Shown here: piece by piece, positions 24,563 to 33,769 of the stretch
How the letters are laid out: every line of letters begins with the position of its first letter
Position numbering within the stretch: the first letter of the stretch is position 1
From: Deltaproteobacteria bacterium RIFOXYA12_FULL_58_15
GTDB taxonomy: Bacteria > Myxococcota > XYA12-FULL-58-9
Assembly (NCBI GenBank): GCA_001798605.1
Contig: MGST01000245.1
Location: 1 to 34,494, forward strand
Direction: 5' to 3'
DNA: 34,494 bases
Made by a program: the position numbers and the translations under genes
Notes under the pieces: generated by a model
The model's database searches: none
Seen by the model: only the letters and a program-made list of their open reading frames with translations
Told to the model about the DNA's origin: nothing

Positions 24563-26263
24563 ATGAAGACTGAGTTCGGATTTTGCCTGGGTGTTGCCGC
24601 GTGGGCAGCATTGGGCACCCACGCATGGGCGGCGTCGGATCGCAGGGTGGAGATCCGTGCGAATCCCTCCCATGTGTCCCTGGGAGGCAACACGCCACAG
24701 GTGGTGGAACTCACGGTGGAAGTCCACGACCCCCGTGTTGAGCGAATTGCCGATGCCGACATTCTTCTCCACGCCACGGCGGGGAGAATCGAAGGCCTTC
24801 GCGAGGTGGGGCCCGGAAAATACCAAGCGCGACTGTTCTGCCCCGATGACCTGTATCCGCAACTCGCGGTGGTGTCCGCTGCCGATTTGTCCGGCGTAGC
24901 ATTGGGCATGCCGCCCACGGTGGGTAACGCCACGGTTGCTTTTTCCGCCCGCATTCCCCTGCGTGGCAAGACCGAGCCGCACACCAGCATGTTGGTGCGG
25001 ATCGCAAAGCGCAAATACGGTCCAGTGACGGCCGACTCGATAGGCAACTTCACGGTGCCGGTGGAGGTAAGTCCCGGCGAGACCTGGGCCCGTGGCACCT
25101 CTACGGATTCCATTGGCAATGCCTCGCACTCGCAGATCAACCTTTACCTACCTGAGGTCGAGAGGGTGCATGGACTGGTGTTTCCTAGCGCTCTCGTTGC
25201 TGACGGAGAGGACGAGGGTTGGATCTTTGTTACCACTGTGAGTCCAACCGGCGCGCCCCAAGATGCTCCGATCAGCGTTCGCGCCGAGCGGGGCACCACC
25301 AGCAAACCCAAGAAGCTCGCCCAGGGCGTCTACCGCATCTCTTATCGTGCGCCCAAGGGCGTGCAGGGGGCCGAGGACACAGTGTGGGTGACAGCGGCCC
25401 AGAAGAAAAAGAAGCTCACGGTGGAGCTTATGGCAGGTGCGCCGAATCGTGCCGAGATCAACATCGAGCCCATGCCGTCGCCCGCCGATGGTGAGACCGA
25501 GACAACTGTGAACCTCACGTTGTTTGACGACTTAGGCAATCTCGTTGCCAGCCAGAACATCACAGTCTTCATGGACGGACAGCCTACCGTGATCGAAGAG
25601 ACACGACCTGGGTGGTGGCAGGCGAAGTTACCGGCTCGAACCGCCGTGTCGCGGGGCACGATCGAAGTGCGGGTCACCCCCAGAAGTGTTGGTTGCGTGC
25701 GCGGCCGCCTGATTCGCGGAACCGCTGGTTGGTATGTGGTCGACGCCCGCGGTGTTGGATGCAGTGGTCGCTTCACAGTTGTCGAGCCCGGGCAGGATGT
25801 CGTCACCCGCGGTGAATTAGGCACTGGCGGTTTCGTAAGGAACGCCAATTCCCTATTGGCCCGCTTCGCGACTGGCTCCCGCCTCGAGGTGGAGGGCGCA
25901 GTGCCTCGCCGTGTCGCCATCTACGCAGGATCCACGCCGAGTCGCGGAGTCGAGGTCGCCGAGCCTTTCGTGCTCAAACGTGAGGTTTTCTGGCGGATTC
26001 CCGCGGCCCCTGTCTTGTCCCTGCGAATTCTCGAGCAGAGCGCCAACGAAGTTCGACTGCGCGTAGAGAGCAACGCCATTGATGATCTCCAGACTCGATT
26101 GTCTCTGCGCGCGAGTCACGGGGAGATTCGGCCAATCGAGGGTGCGGGAACGGTTTTGTCAACGAGGTCTATCGAAGCGGTGTGGAGAGGCGACAAACTT
26201 CCAGTGGATGTGATCGCCACCGATGGGATCACCGGAGTGAGCGCTTGGCTGCAAATCAAATGA
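24563..26263 (+). CDS. Secreted Ig-like repeat protein, partner of the giant barrel protein
   Basis: This 566-residue protein has a signal peptide (about 1-23, ending HAWAAS) and then successive beta-rich Ig-like domains. Examples start VEIRANPSHVSLGGNTPQVVELTV, AEINIEPMPSPADGETETTV (an invasin/Big-1-like opening) and LRILEQSANEVRLRVES. A pair of Cys (near 376 and 393) may be disulfide-bonded. No catalytic motif is visible. Its stop codon overlaps the start of the 1885-residue barrel protein (ATGA at 26260), so the two are translated together; a periplasmic or surface partner of the barrel is inferred. I know no characterised homologue. Confidence 0.8.
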   Translation: MKTEFGFCLGVAAWAALGTHAWAASDRRVEIRANPSHVSLGGNTPQVVELTVEVHDPRVERIADADILLHATAGRIEGLREVGPGKYQARLFCPDDLYPQLAVVSAADLSGVALGMPPTVGNATVAFSARIPLRGKTEPHTSMLVRIAKRKYGPVTADSIGNFTVPVEVSPGETWARGTSTDSIGNASHSQINLYLPEVERVHGLVFPSALVADGEDEGWIFVTTVSPTGAPQDAPISVRAERGTTSKPKKLAQGVYRISYRAPKGVQGAEDTVWVTAAQKKKKLTVELMAGAPNRAEINIEPMPSPADGETETTVNLTLFDDLGNLVASQNITVFMDGQPTVIEETRPGWWQAKLPARTAVSRGTIEVRVTPRSVGCVRGRLIRGTAGWYVVDARGVGCSGRFTVVEPGQDVVTRGELGTGGFVRNANSLLARFATGSRLEVEGAVPRRVAIYAGSTPSRGVEVAEPFVLKREVFWRIPAAPVLSLRILEQSANEVRLRVESNAIDDLQTRLSLRASHGEIRPIEGAGTVLSTRSIEAVWRGDKLPVDVIATDGITGVSAWLQIK

Positions 26264-29200
26264 CACGAGCAGCCCTGCGCTGGATTGTACCGGGGCTGAT
26301 TTCGCTGGCAATCGGGACGACGCCTGGTCTTGCGTGGGGCATAGCCATTTTCGATGCGGTGGATGACCCGGTTTACTATGGAGGTGCGATCTTCGAGTAC
26401 GAGGTCTTTCAAAGAGAGACGTTCCCCAATGGCACCGACGGCATTGAGGTGATTCTCCCCGATGACCTCGTCCTCATTGACGTCTTCAGCGAAGACTCGA
26501 CACCGTTGCTCAATCTACTGGACCGAGTGTGTGGCAGCGCTCCGGCGAGCGAGAGCGTCGAATGCAATTCGACAAATGGTTGTGCTGTTGTCCGCACGCA
26601 GATCGACGCCTATCCCGGTCTTGCTGTCGGAGAGCAGGTCGTCAGGTTCACCTTCCCAACCGGCGCACAGATGAACCCGCATGAGTTGCGGTTGCGCGTG
26701 CGCATTTGTCCCGTTGGCCCTTGTGGCACCCCTGCAGCCGAGTTCTCGCGCGTTCTGCCAGGTGTCACGGCGTATCGCACTGATGATCGCTTCGCCGACT
26801 CCTGCAACCCCACCGTCGTGGAGTGGGATCCCAGTGAAGTGCAGGCACCACGTGAGGGGTCGCCATCGCTTGCACCCTTCATTCTCATGCCAATGGTTGG
26901 AGGTCTGCTGCAATCTTCTTTGGAAGTGCCGCTCACTACTCGCTTCAACGATGCAGTGCGGTGTCGGCTCGGAGATGGCGGGTCGTGGGCCGCTTGCACA
27001 ACGGCAGCCGATGGATTTGGTCTCGCAACCCTCACGGCAATCGCTGACTGGCCGCCAACAATTGCCATCACTGTCGCCAATCCAGTGGACCCGGTGCCTG
27101 GCAATGGTGTCGTACGCATCGATTGGTCAGTGTTTGGTTTGTCGCATTCGCCCACCGAGATCGGTTTGCAGGTGCAGCGGCAGGTTGCGTTGCTGGAGAT
27201 CGCCACAGAGCCACCGTCTGCGGGCGACCCACGTCCGGTCGCTTCGGGAAGCAGAACCAGACTCCAAGTAGTGAACGCCTTCAATGGCGTTGGTGGCCAC
27301 GAGCCAAGGGCGGTGAGCTGGGGGATAGCCGAGGCTCGGCAGGGGGGAGTGGGGGTCGCGGCACCCGACTGGCTTCGCACCGTAGATGTCACTGCAGCGG
27401 AGCTCACGATTCCGGACGATGTATTTGCGACGGGCGGCGGTGACTGGGAGATCACCGTACGGGCAACGCCAACCGATGGCGTGCCAGGTTATGCCGAGTC
27501 GTTTCATTTTGTGGTTACCAACGACTGGGTCGACACCTGTCAGATCGTCCTGGAGAGTGCGGTGGCACTGGGAGGGACCTCCGTGGGCCTGCGGGTCGAG
27601 CGATTCGCCCAAACGGGAACCGAGGTCTTGACCGAGGGTGTCACCTGGCAAGAGCCTGGATGGGGAGAGATACGCTCGACGCCCGCCGATGCTGCTGGCT
27701 ATGATTTTCACTACGACGCAATCGACGATAACGGCGGCATCCATGAAGTGCCGAGCCAGGTGACTCTGACTGCGGTGGTCGGTGGGACCACGGGTACCAC
27801 CTGCGTAGGTCCCGAGCCGGTCACCATCGCACTGCAACCGGCATTTGGCCTCAGCCTGCGAGTCGACAAAGACACGGTGATGCCAGGGGGTTTGGTGCGT
27901 CTCACCGGTGAGCTCAACAAGCCCGTGGGCATGGCCCTCGGTGGCGTCACGGTGGTGATTGAGTTCGGCACGGCCTTCAAGCCCTTGCGCAAAACTCCGA
28001 GCACGAGCCTGCGAGTCCGCGAGGTCAGTGATGACTTCACCGCCGTCACCGTAGGCAAAGACGGCGTACTCGGTTTCACCGTCGATGTGCCCGTGGGAGT
28101 CACCACGGCAGAGCTCAGTTTGCCCTTCATGGCCCGGGCGGCCTTTGCCGGCGGATCGGCTGTCATCAGAGCCCGAGCGTTTTATGCGACAGCTGATGCC
28201 TCCCAGGCCCTGTTGAATACCGCAGTTGCCAAAGATGAGGTGACCGTTACCATTGTCTCCGACCCCGAGTTCTCCGAGGCGACGCTGGTGGGCAAGGTGT
28301 TCTCTGATCACAACGGCGATGGTGTGCAGCAGGTCGGGGAGCTGGGCATCGGTGGGGCGATGGTCGCGGTGTCCGCTGGTGTCTACGCCATCACTGACGA
28401 TGATGGCAAATACCATATCGCCCACCTCGACCCCGGTCGCCATTCGGTGAAGCTCAACTTGACAATGTTGCCCATGGGGTCGAGTGCCACCACCGACCGT
28501 CGTCGCGATGTCACACTGACCCCAGGAGTGTTTACCAAGGTGAGCTTTGGTGTTGCTGTGCCCGACCTCACGGACCGCGAACCATTGACGCTTGACGGCA
28601 AAGGGAGCGGTGTCGTTCTAGGCAAAGAGGGGCCGGTCTATCGCGCGCAAATGCGCAATGTGATGGGGGCAGAACTTGTGGCCCGACACGGCGAGCACCA
28701 GCGGGCCGCGGTGTTGAAGGGTGAGGTCACGTATATTGATCTGCCCCTCGCGACCGATGGCGAAGATCCTGTGTGGCTCTTGGTCGAGCGAGCGGCGGAT
28801 GGCCGCCTGTGGTTGTCGTCATTTGCTGTGTTCACATACCAGCGGGAGGAGGGCGGTACCCTAGTTGTACCGTGGGGCCCGCGGCCCATCGCACAGTTGC
28901 TGTTACCGCCGGAGGCGCGAAAAGTTGGCACGTCAAAGCTGCGCGTCATCGGTTCTACCCAAGCGCGCGTAGCGCTGCGCATTCACACGAGCGGCTCTCA
29001 TGAGACGTGCGAGCAACAAAGCGAATCCAACGACGAGGAGTTGATCGACTGCACTGTGGCGGTGATCGACCGCATTGAGACCATGCGGGTGCAGATCGAT
29101 CCAGCACCGGACCCTCATGGCATTGATGCCCCGCCCCAGATTCTCGACATCGAGATTGATGTCGAGCCAACTTCGCATTTCTTTGTGGGGCGCGGTGTTG

Positions 29201-31917
29201 TCGAGCTCAACTTTGACCCGGACGACGACTTCACCGAGGGACGTCTCGGTGATGCTCTGGATTGGAATGCCGGCGGTGCGTTCTTCTACAAAGGTGCGCT
29301 CAAGGGCGGTTATCAGGTGACCGCGGGGGCCGACGCCCAGGCGCGGCAGGTGTTGCGCACTAAGGCGGGTTCGATCCGCAGCATCGGTGGTATAGGCGCA
29401 GAGCTTCTGGCCCACGATCCCAGGCGCGTGTTTCGGGACCTCGATCCGGAAACTGTCTATCCGGCCTACGGCGATGCCTCTCTCACAGTCGACGAGCGCG
29501 AGTCCGGCGGGCGATTCTTTCTACGAGTCGAAAAGGACGAGTCCTACGTGAAGTGGGGTGGCATCAACACCGCTATTGATGACGCAGAGGTGGGGCGCTT
29601 CGTCCGCTCCTTGTATGGACTCGGCGCTGTGTTGCGCTTTGGTGATGACAATGCTGATGGCGACGGTAGCGGTTTCGACTTGCGCGCCGTCCTCTTCGCC
29701 GCACAACCCGATACGATTCCTGCCCGCGACGAGCTGATGGTCACCGGTGGTACTCTGTATTTTCTCGGGCATCGGGACGTGGTCGAGGGATCGATTCGCG
29801 TCACCCTCGAGGTCCTCGACGAGATCTCTGGTTTGCCTGTGCGCGCGGTGCCACTCATCGAAGGTAGCGACTACGAAGCGGACTACAAAGGCGGCCGTTT
29901 TGTTCTCGACGCAGCGTTGCCGCAGCGCTTTTTTGGCACCTCTCTTACTGCCGAGTCCAGTGGGGGACACCGGGGCCGCCTCATCGTCGCGTACGAGTAC
30001 CTCGCGAGTGAAAATCTCACCGCCGACTGGAGCACCGGGGCACGTGTGATCGGCAACATGGGGCCGCTGTCAATCGGTGTCACCGGAGTTACGGAGCTCA
30101 CGGGGTTGTCCGACGATGCCGGAGAATTGCGCAGTCGCTATTGGCTCGTGGGTGGCACAGCCAGAGTCGATCTCGGCGATCCGATGCGACTGCGCCTCGA
30201 ATTTGCCCACTCGGACGGGGGCGCTTTCGAGTCGCGCCGTTCTGTCGATGGCGGCTTGTCCTATGGCGAAGCGGCGACGACCGCGGGAAACCTAGGCAAC
30301 GCCGCTGCCGTGGAGCTGACAACTGGGGTTGGCGATGTCAAAAGTGGTCTCTATGGCCGTTACGTCGAGGCCGGCTTCACCGATTCGCGCAACGCTTTGG
30401 GCAAGCGATTGGTGCAGGGCGGCATGCGCGTCTCCGGCAAGTTTGCCACGGGTACCAGCTTGTGGGGCAACTACGACCATCTGGAAACGCGATTGTTCGA
30501 CACGGGGCTCTTGGCGCCTGGCTCCGCCGTGCGCACTGGACTGCAGGTGCGCGATTTGGGTCTCGTGGGCGCATCGCAACGCCTCGGCCGATTTAACGTC
30601 GGCGTCGAGGGCCGATACGAGTCCGAGGTGAAACGTGACGCCCACCGTGCCCTGGTGGGTGTCGAAGCTCGTTACCAATTGACTTCAATAGTGGAGCTGT
30701 CATTGCGTCGACGCCAGTTGGTCTCGGCCGACATCGCCACGGAAAATGGTGGTGCCACAGGTGAGAGCGCGGTCGGCGTGATCTTCGACGATGGTTGGCG
30801 TCTTGCCGCGGAAGCGGGCATCGACGATGAACTCGAAGCCTTTGGTCGGGCACAGGGCAATGTGCCGGTGACCGAAGACACCGAGCTTTACGCCGGTTAC
30901 CAAATTGCCTCGCGCCTTGGGGTGGGCCTGCTCGATGATGGCCAAGCCTCCGGCAGTTCGGTGATCGCGGGTGGGCGGCGCAGCCTCGACGACGGCACGT
31001 TGCTATACTCTGAACAGAATCTGCGGGTGGATGGCAGTGAGCGCATGTTGGGCCGCACCGTGGGCGCGCGGGTGCCCTTGTCCAAACAGCTTGGAGTTAG
31101 CATCACCTACGAGCGCGGCGTGCTCGACAATGAGCTCGTGGCCGACAACACGGTGTTGCGTGACGCCGCGAGCGTCGGTGGTACCTACGCCAACGGCCGT
31201 TGGTCGGTGCGGCTCCTCGCCGACGGTCGGCTCGACAGACGAGGGAACATTCGATCTGCTGAGCTTGCTGGGCATGGCCGAGTGGAGTTCCGCGCCACCG
31301 ATGATCTCACCTTGGCCCTCGGCGGCCGTGGCGGCAGTGGTTTTCGTGACGACGGCACCGGGGATCTCGGGGCCGATCGCCGCGCCTGGGAGGGGGCCTT
31401 CGGTTTTGCCTTGCGTCCGCAGGAGCGCGACGACATCAATGTTTTCGGTCGTTACGCCCTCGTGTACGAGCGGGACCGTGTTGGCAAAGAGAGCGGCGAC
31501 GTCAGTGCCAACGCCAACACAGATGCCCCGTGGCTTGCCAGCACTTCCCAAGTGGTTGCGGCGGCCTTGGTCTACGACATCTGGGGGCCCTTCGGTCTCT
31601 CGCCTAAGTTGGCTTATCGCCACACCCGTATCCACATGGACGGCGGCCAGGGGACCGATCAAGCACTGCTAGCCGCCCTGCGCGGTGACATCCACGTCAC
31701 CGAGTCTTGGGACGCAACCTTGGAAGGTCGTGTCTGTGCGGTCCCCAATAGCCGGGTGGATTCCACCGCAGGTGCCCTCGTCGAAGTGAGTCTGCTGGTC
31801 ATCGATTGGCTGCGCATGGGGGCCGGTTTCAACTTCAGTTCCATCTCCGCCCAGGGCGTCCGCTGCAATGAGCCGGGGGCCCGTGGTTTGTTCATACGGG
31901 CGGAGGCTGTCTACTGA
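26260..31917 (+). CDS. Giant outer-membrane protein: Ig/DUF11-like repeats, SdrD-B-like domain, C-terminal barrel
   Basis: This 1885-residue protein has a signal peptide (about 1-25, TTPGLAWG). Residues ~26-660 are beta-sandwich domains of DUF11/Ig type. At ~675-750 is an SdrD-B/carboxypeptidase-regulatory-like domain (GKVFSDHNGDGVQQVGE ... ITDDDGKYHIAHLDPG). From ~975 to the end is a large beta-barrel: FFVGRGVVELNFDPDDDF, a conserved plug-like segment near 1057 (FRDLDPETVYPAYGDAS, RFFLRVEKDESYVKWGG), and some 40 amphipathic strands ending LFIRAEAVY. I recall this barrel class from proteobacterial outer-membrane proteins of unknown role, possibly usher- or adhesin-like. It has no TonB box that I can see. 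ATG 26260 is chosen over an extension to 26182. Confidence 0.85.
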   Translation: MTRAALRWIVPGLISLAIGTTPGLAWGIAIFDAVDDPVYYGGAIFEYEVFQRETFPNGTDGIEVILPDDLVLIDVFSEDSTPLLNLLDRVCGSAPASESVECNSTNGCAVVRTQIDAYPGLAVGEQVVRFTFPTGAQMNPHELRLRVRICPVGPCGTPAAEFSRVLPGVTAYRTDDRFADSCNPTVVEWDPSEVQAPREGSPSLAPFILMPMVGGLLQSSLEVPLTTRFNDAVRCRLGDGGSWAACTTAADGFGLATLTAIADWPPTIAITVANPVDPVPGNGVVRIDWSVFGLSHSPTEIGLQVQRQVALLEIATEPPSAGDPRPVASGSRTRLQVVNAFNGVGGHEPRAVSWGIAEARQGGVGVAAPDWLRTVDVTAAELTIPDDVFATGGGDWEITVRATPTDGVPGYAESFHFVVTNDWVDTCQIVLESAVALGGTSVGLRVERFAQTGTEVLTEGVTWQEPGWGEIRSTPADAAGYDFHYDAIDDNGGIHEVPSQVTLTAVVGGTTGTTCVGPEPVTIALQPAFGLSLRVDKDTVMPGGLVRLTGELNKPVGMALGGVTVVIEFGTAFKPLRKTPSTSLRVREVSDDFTAVTVGKDGVLGFTVDVPVGVTTAELSLPFMARAAFAGGSAVIRARAFYATADASQALLNTAVAKDEVTVTIVSDPEFSEATLVGKVFSDHNGDGVQQVGELGIGGAMVAVSAGVYAITDDDGKYHIAHLDPGRHSVKLNLTMLPMGSSATTDRRRDVTLTPGVFTKVSFGVAVPDLTDREPLTLDGKGSGVVLGKEGPVYRAQMRNVMGAELVARHGEHQRAAVLKGEVTYIDLPLATDGEDPVWLLVERAADGRLWLSSFAVFTYQREEGGTLVVPWGPRPIAQLLLPPEARKVGTSKLRVIGSTQARVALRIHTSGSHETCEQQSESNDEELIDCTVAVIDRIETMRVQIDPAPDPHGIDAPPQILDIEIDVEPTSHFFVGRGVVELNFDPDDDFTEGRLGDALDWNAGGAFFYKGALKGGYQVTAGADAQARQVLRTKAGSIRSIGGIGAELLAHDPRRVFRDLDPETVYPAYGDASLTVDERESGGRFFLRVEKDESYVKWGGINTAIDDAEVGRFVRSLYGLGAVLRFGDDNADGDGSGFDLRAVLFAAQPDTIPARDELMVTGGTLYFLGHRDVVEGSIRVTLEVLDEISGLPVRAVPLIEGSDYEADYKGGRFVLDAALPQRFFGTSLTAESSGGHRGRLIVAYEYLASENLTADWSTGARVIGNMGPLSIGVTGVTELTGLSDDAGELRSRYWLVGGTARVDLGDPMRLRLEFAHSDGGAFESRRSVDGGLSYGEAATTAGNLGNAAAVELTTGVGDVKSGLYGRYVEAGFTDSRNALGKRLVQGGMRVSGKFATGTSLWGNYDHLETRLFDTGLLAPGSAVRTGLQVRDLGLVGASQRLGRFNVGVEGRYESEVKRDAHRALVGVEARYQLTSIVELSLRRRQLVSADIATENGGATGESAVGVIFDDGWRLAAEAGIDDELEAFGRAQGNVPVTEDTELYAGYQIASRLGVGLLDDGQASGSSVIAGGRRSLDDGTLLYSEQNLRVDGSERMLGRTVGARVPLSKQLGVSITYERGVLDNELVADNTVLRDAASVGGTYANGRWSVRLLADGRLDRRGNIRSAELAGHGRVEFRATDDLTLALGGRGGSGFRDDGTGDLGADRRAWEGAFGFALRPQERDDINVFGRYALVYERDRVGKESGDVSANANTDAPWLASTSQVVAAALVYDIWGPFGLSPKLAYRHTRIHMDGGQGTDQALLAALRGDIHVTESWDATLEGRVCAVPNSRVDSTAGALVEVSLLVIDWLRMGAGFNFSSISAQGVRCNEPGARGLFIRAEAVY

Positions 31918-31984
31918 CCCCTCATCGTTCCTCAGGCAGTGCAAATCGGTTGAAAGCCCGAGTTTGCGCAGGATTGCGGCAGGA

Positions 31985-32608
31985 CTACAAATCCCCCTCG
32001 GTGAGGATGCGGCGGACGGCGTCCGAGAAGACTTGCGAAGGATTGAGGAAGGTCACGCCGAAGTTGGTGCCGGAGCTATGTGCGACGAGGGCTGTGCAGC
32101 CGCAGGCTTCGAGGTCCTCGGCGTCGCCCGACGGCATGTATATTGTTATTTGGCGTCCAACGGCAGGGGGATCGCCGGTGCGCAAACGTGCGCCCTTGGG
32201 ACTCAGATCGATGAGATGAGATTGCACTCGGGTGTTGTCCTGTGCCCAACTGATGGGACCATGAATTTGGGCCCGAAGCGCCTTACGTCGATGATCGAAC
32301 CAAGCGCCCTGGGCGAGAAGGTCGACAATCAGTGCCGTGATCGATTCGCGGGTGGATTCGGAGAGATTGATGAACACCAAACCGACGCCGTTGTTGTCGT
32401 GTCGGGCGACCTGAACGGTGACTTCAGAACCCTTGTTGCCGTGAATGATGCGCACATCCATTTCGGATCCGATGGGCCAGCGGTACTCGGTGGTGAGGTA
32501 GAGGCCGGTGCGGCTCACATCGCGAGTAGTGCCAAGCGGCTGTGCTGAATCGGAGTCGCTTGCCAGCTCGACGCGGAGTGTGGCCTTGACTCGTTCATCA
32601 CGATGCAT
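31985..32608 (-). CDS. Tandem PilZ-domain protein
   Basis: This 207-residue protein has two PilZ domains, modules that bind the second messenger cyclic di-GMP. The second (about 104-200) has the canonical RxxxR (RRKALRAQI) and DxSxxG (HLIDLSPKGARL) motifs. The first (about 1-100) keeps DVSRTG but has a shorter RDER in place of RxxxR, so it may be structural. No effector domain is attached, as in many myxobacterial stand-alone PilZ adaptors. GAGAGGT lies a few bases before the ATG at 32608. It converges with the giant barrel gene, with 67 bp between stops, and lies ~95 bp downstream of another PilZ gene on the same strand. Confidence 0.88.
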   Translation of the reverse strand: MHRDERVKATLRVELASDSDSAQPLGTTRDVSRTGLYLTTEYRWPIGSEMDVRIIHGNKGSEVTVQVARHDNNGVGLVFINLSESTRESITALIVDLLAQGAWFDHRRKALRAQIHGPISWAQDNTRVQSHLIDLSPKGARLRTGDPPAVGRQITIYMPSGDAEDLEACGCTALVAHSSGTNFGVTFLNPSQVFSDAVRRILTEGDL

Positions 32609-32703
32609 GTGACCTCTCGTTCATCTCTTGGAAGACCGCGTTATGCCTGTCATACGGCCGCACCTTAGTGTCGACGTACACGCATCTCATGGAGGGCACG
32701 TCC

Positions 32704-33048
32704 TCAGGTAGAATTATCGATGAACTCAGCGAGTTGTCGCATCTCGTTGATGCCAATATCGGTGAGTCGCACACCGCAGCCATCAGAGCTACCAGGCGGC
32801 GGTGGCTTGTCTTTGGTGGACCAAACGATGTAGCCGGAACAAACGAGATTGCCCCGTCTTTCAGGCAGAGAAAAATCGAGTTGCAGCTCGGTGCCGAAGG
32901 GCAAGGGGGCCATCTCGATGAATAATCCGCCGAGGCTTACGTTGGTGATGCGTCCCACGGAAATCGCACTGCGCTGGTCTTTCAAGCGGACGGTTGCTGC
33001 AATGTTGGTTTTGACGCGCCGGTGCTTTCGCTCGTTGTTGGCTTCCAC
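32704..33048 (-). CDS. Single PilZ-domain protein (TIGR02266-like)
   Basis: This 114-residue protein is one PilZ domain: RKHRRVKTNIAATVRL supplies RxxxR, and ITNVSLGGLFIEM supplies an NxSxxG variant of DxSxxG, common among the Myxococcus-type PilZ paralogues (TIGR02266). The strand LQLDFSLPERRGNLVCSGYIVW and the closing GVRLTDI are typical. The GTG at 33048 is chosen because AAAGGTGG lies five bases upstream; a GTG at 33057 would sit inside that site. No other domain is attached, so it presumably acts through a protein partner. Confidence 0.85.
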   Translation of the reverse strand: MEANNERKHRRVKTNIAATVRLKDQRSAISVGRITNVSLGGLFIEMAPLPFGTELQLDFSLPERRGNLVCSGYIVWSTKDKPPPPGSSDGCGVRLTDIGINEMRQLAEFIDNST

Positions 33049-33203
33049 TGAGGCCACCTTTCGCGCCTATGGTTACATCATGTGAAGGATTTAGCAAAAC
33101 AGAATCCACGACATTGGTTTGCCGGCATCTGTAGTTTGTCGCGTCCCAAAGTCAGCCAGAATCGGCCCGCAAGCCCACCCATGTCGGGCCGGCCCTAAGG
33201 GTC

Positions 33204-33710
33204 CTATTGAGAGCAGGGCACCGCACTGTCTTGTCGAGAGGCAATCTGCGTCGCGGCGGTGGTGCAAAGATTGCGAATGGCGTTGGCGAGCGGCATAGGG
33301 TCAAAAACTCGTACAACTCGCCAGCTCTTCTGGTGCGGTTCGACCACGGTGCCAAATGTAACAGTGCGATTCGCACCAACGACATCCACAGCGACAGCAA
33401 CGTGTTGATCGCCCCACTCACCGCCGGTCAAATCGCGGTCACCGTTCGCACGGCTCCTTCTGCAGGATGCCAACATAACGGGCGGCACCAGCCGTACTCT
33501 GCACAATGATTTGTTTTCCAACAAACGGCAGAGCTTCTGCTGCGTCTCATCGCTGCCGAGTTCTTTTCCCAACCACTCAAAACGTGGGTGAGCATCGAGC
33601 AGTGCTGTTGCCACCCGGCCATCGACAAGGTGTTGCCAGAAGCCACTCACCAGCGAGAGGAGCGATTGGTCTTTGTTTGTTGCGACGCGAAGGTTGTGGG
33701 GACTTGGCAT
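33204..33710 (-). CDS. Hypothetical protein, no recognised domain
   Basis: This 168-residue protein has no signal peptide or membrane helix. Its first half is helical (SLLSLVSGFWQHLVDGRVATAL, TQQKLCRLLENKSL) and the second half is mainly beta (HVAVAVDVVGANRTVTFGTVV, WRVVRVFDPMPLANAIRNL), an alpha-plus-beta cone layout of the kind seen in SnoaL/NTF2-like folds, although no signature residues confirm this. ATG 33710 is preferred, with GAAGG nearby; TTG 33725 is also open. It follows the 33770 gene by ~59 bp and precedes the PilZ gene by ~155 bp on the same strand. Confidence 0.65.
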   Translation of the reverse strand: MPSPHNLRVATNKDQSLLSLVSGFWQHLVDGRVATALLDAHPRFEWLGKELGSDETQQKLCRLLENKSLCRVRLVPPVMLASCRRSRANGDRDLTGGEWGDQHVAVAVDVVGANRTVTFGTVVEPHQKSWRVVRVFDPMPLANAIRNLCTTAATQIASRQDSAVPCSQ

Positions 33711-33722
33711 CTTTGCGACCTT

Positions 33723-33764
33723 CAAGTTGCCGAGCGTCCGAGTTGCTGAGCGTCCAGGTTGCCT
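33723..33764. repeat. Short 16-bp tandem repeat (about 2.5 copies)
   Basis: Units resembling AAGTTGCCGAGCGTCC recur with one or two changes (GAGTTGCTGAGCGTCC, then a partial AGGTTGCC) in the gap between two minus-strand genes. It looks like a slippage product and sits just upstream of the 33710 start. Confidence 0.5.
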
Positions 33765-33769
33765 GTTGG

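Noticed and set aside
27127..28443. 438-residue minus-strand open frame inside the giant barrel gene
   Set aside because: It is complementary to an uninterrupted 1885-residue gene and has no recognisable motif or ribosome-binding site.
31868..32548. 226-residue plus-strand ORF opposite the tandem PilZ gene
   Set aside because: The minus strand has unmistakable PilZ motifs; the plus frame also starts inside the giant barrel gene.
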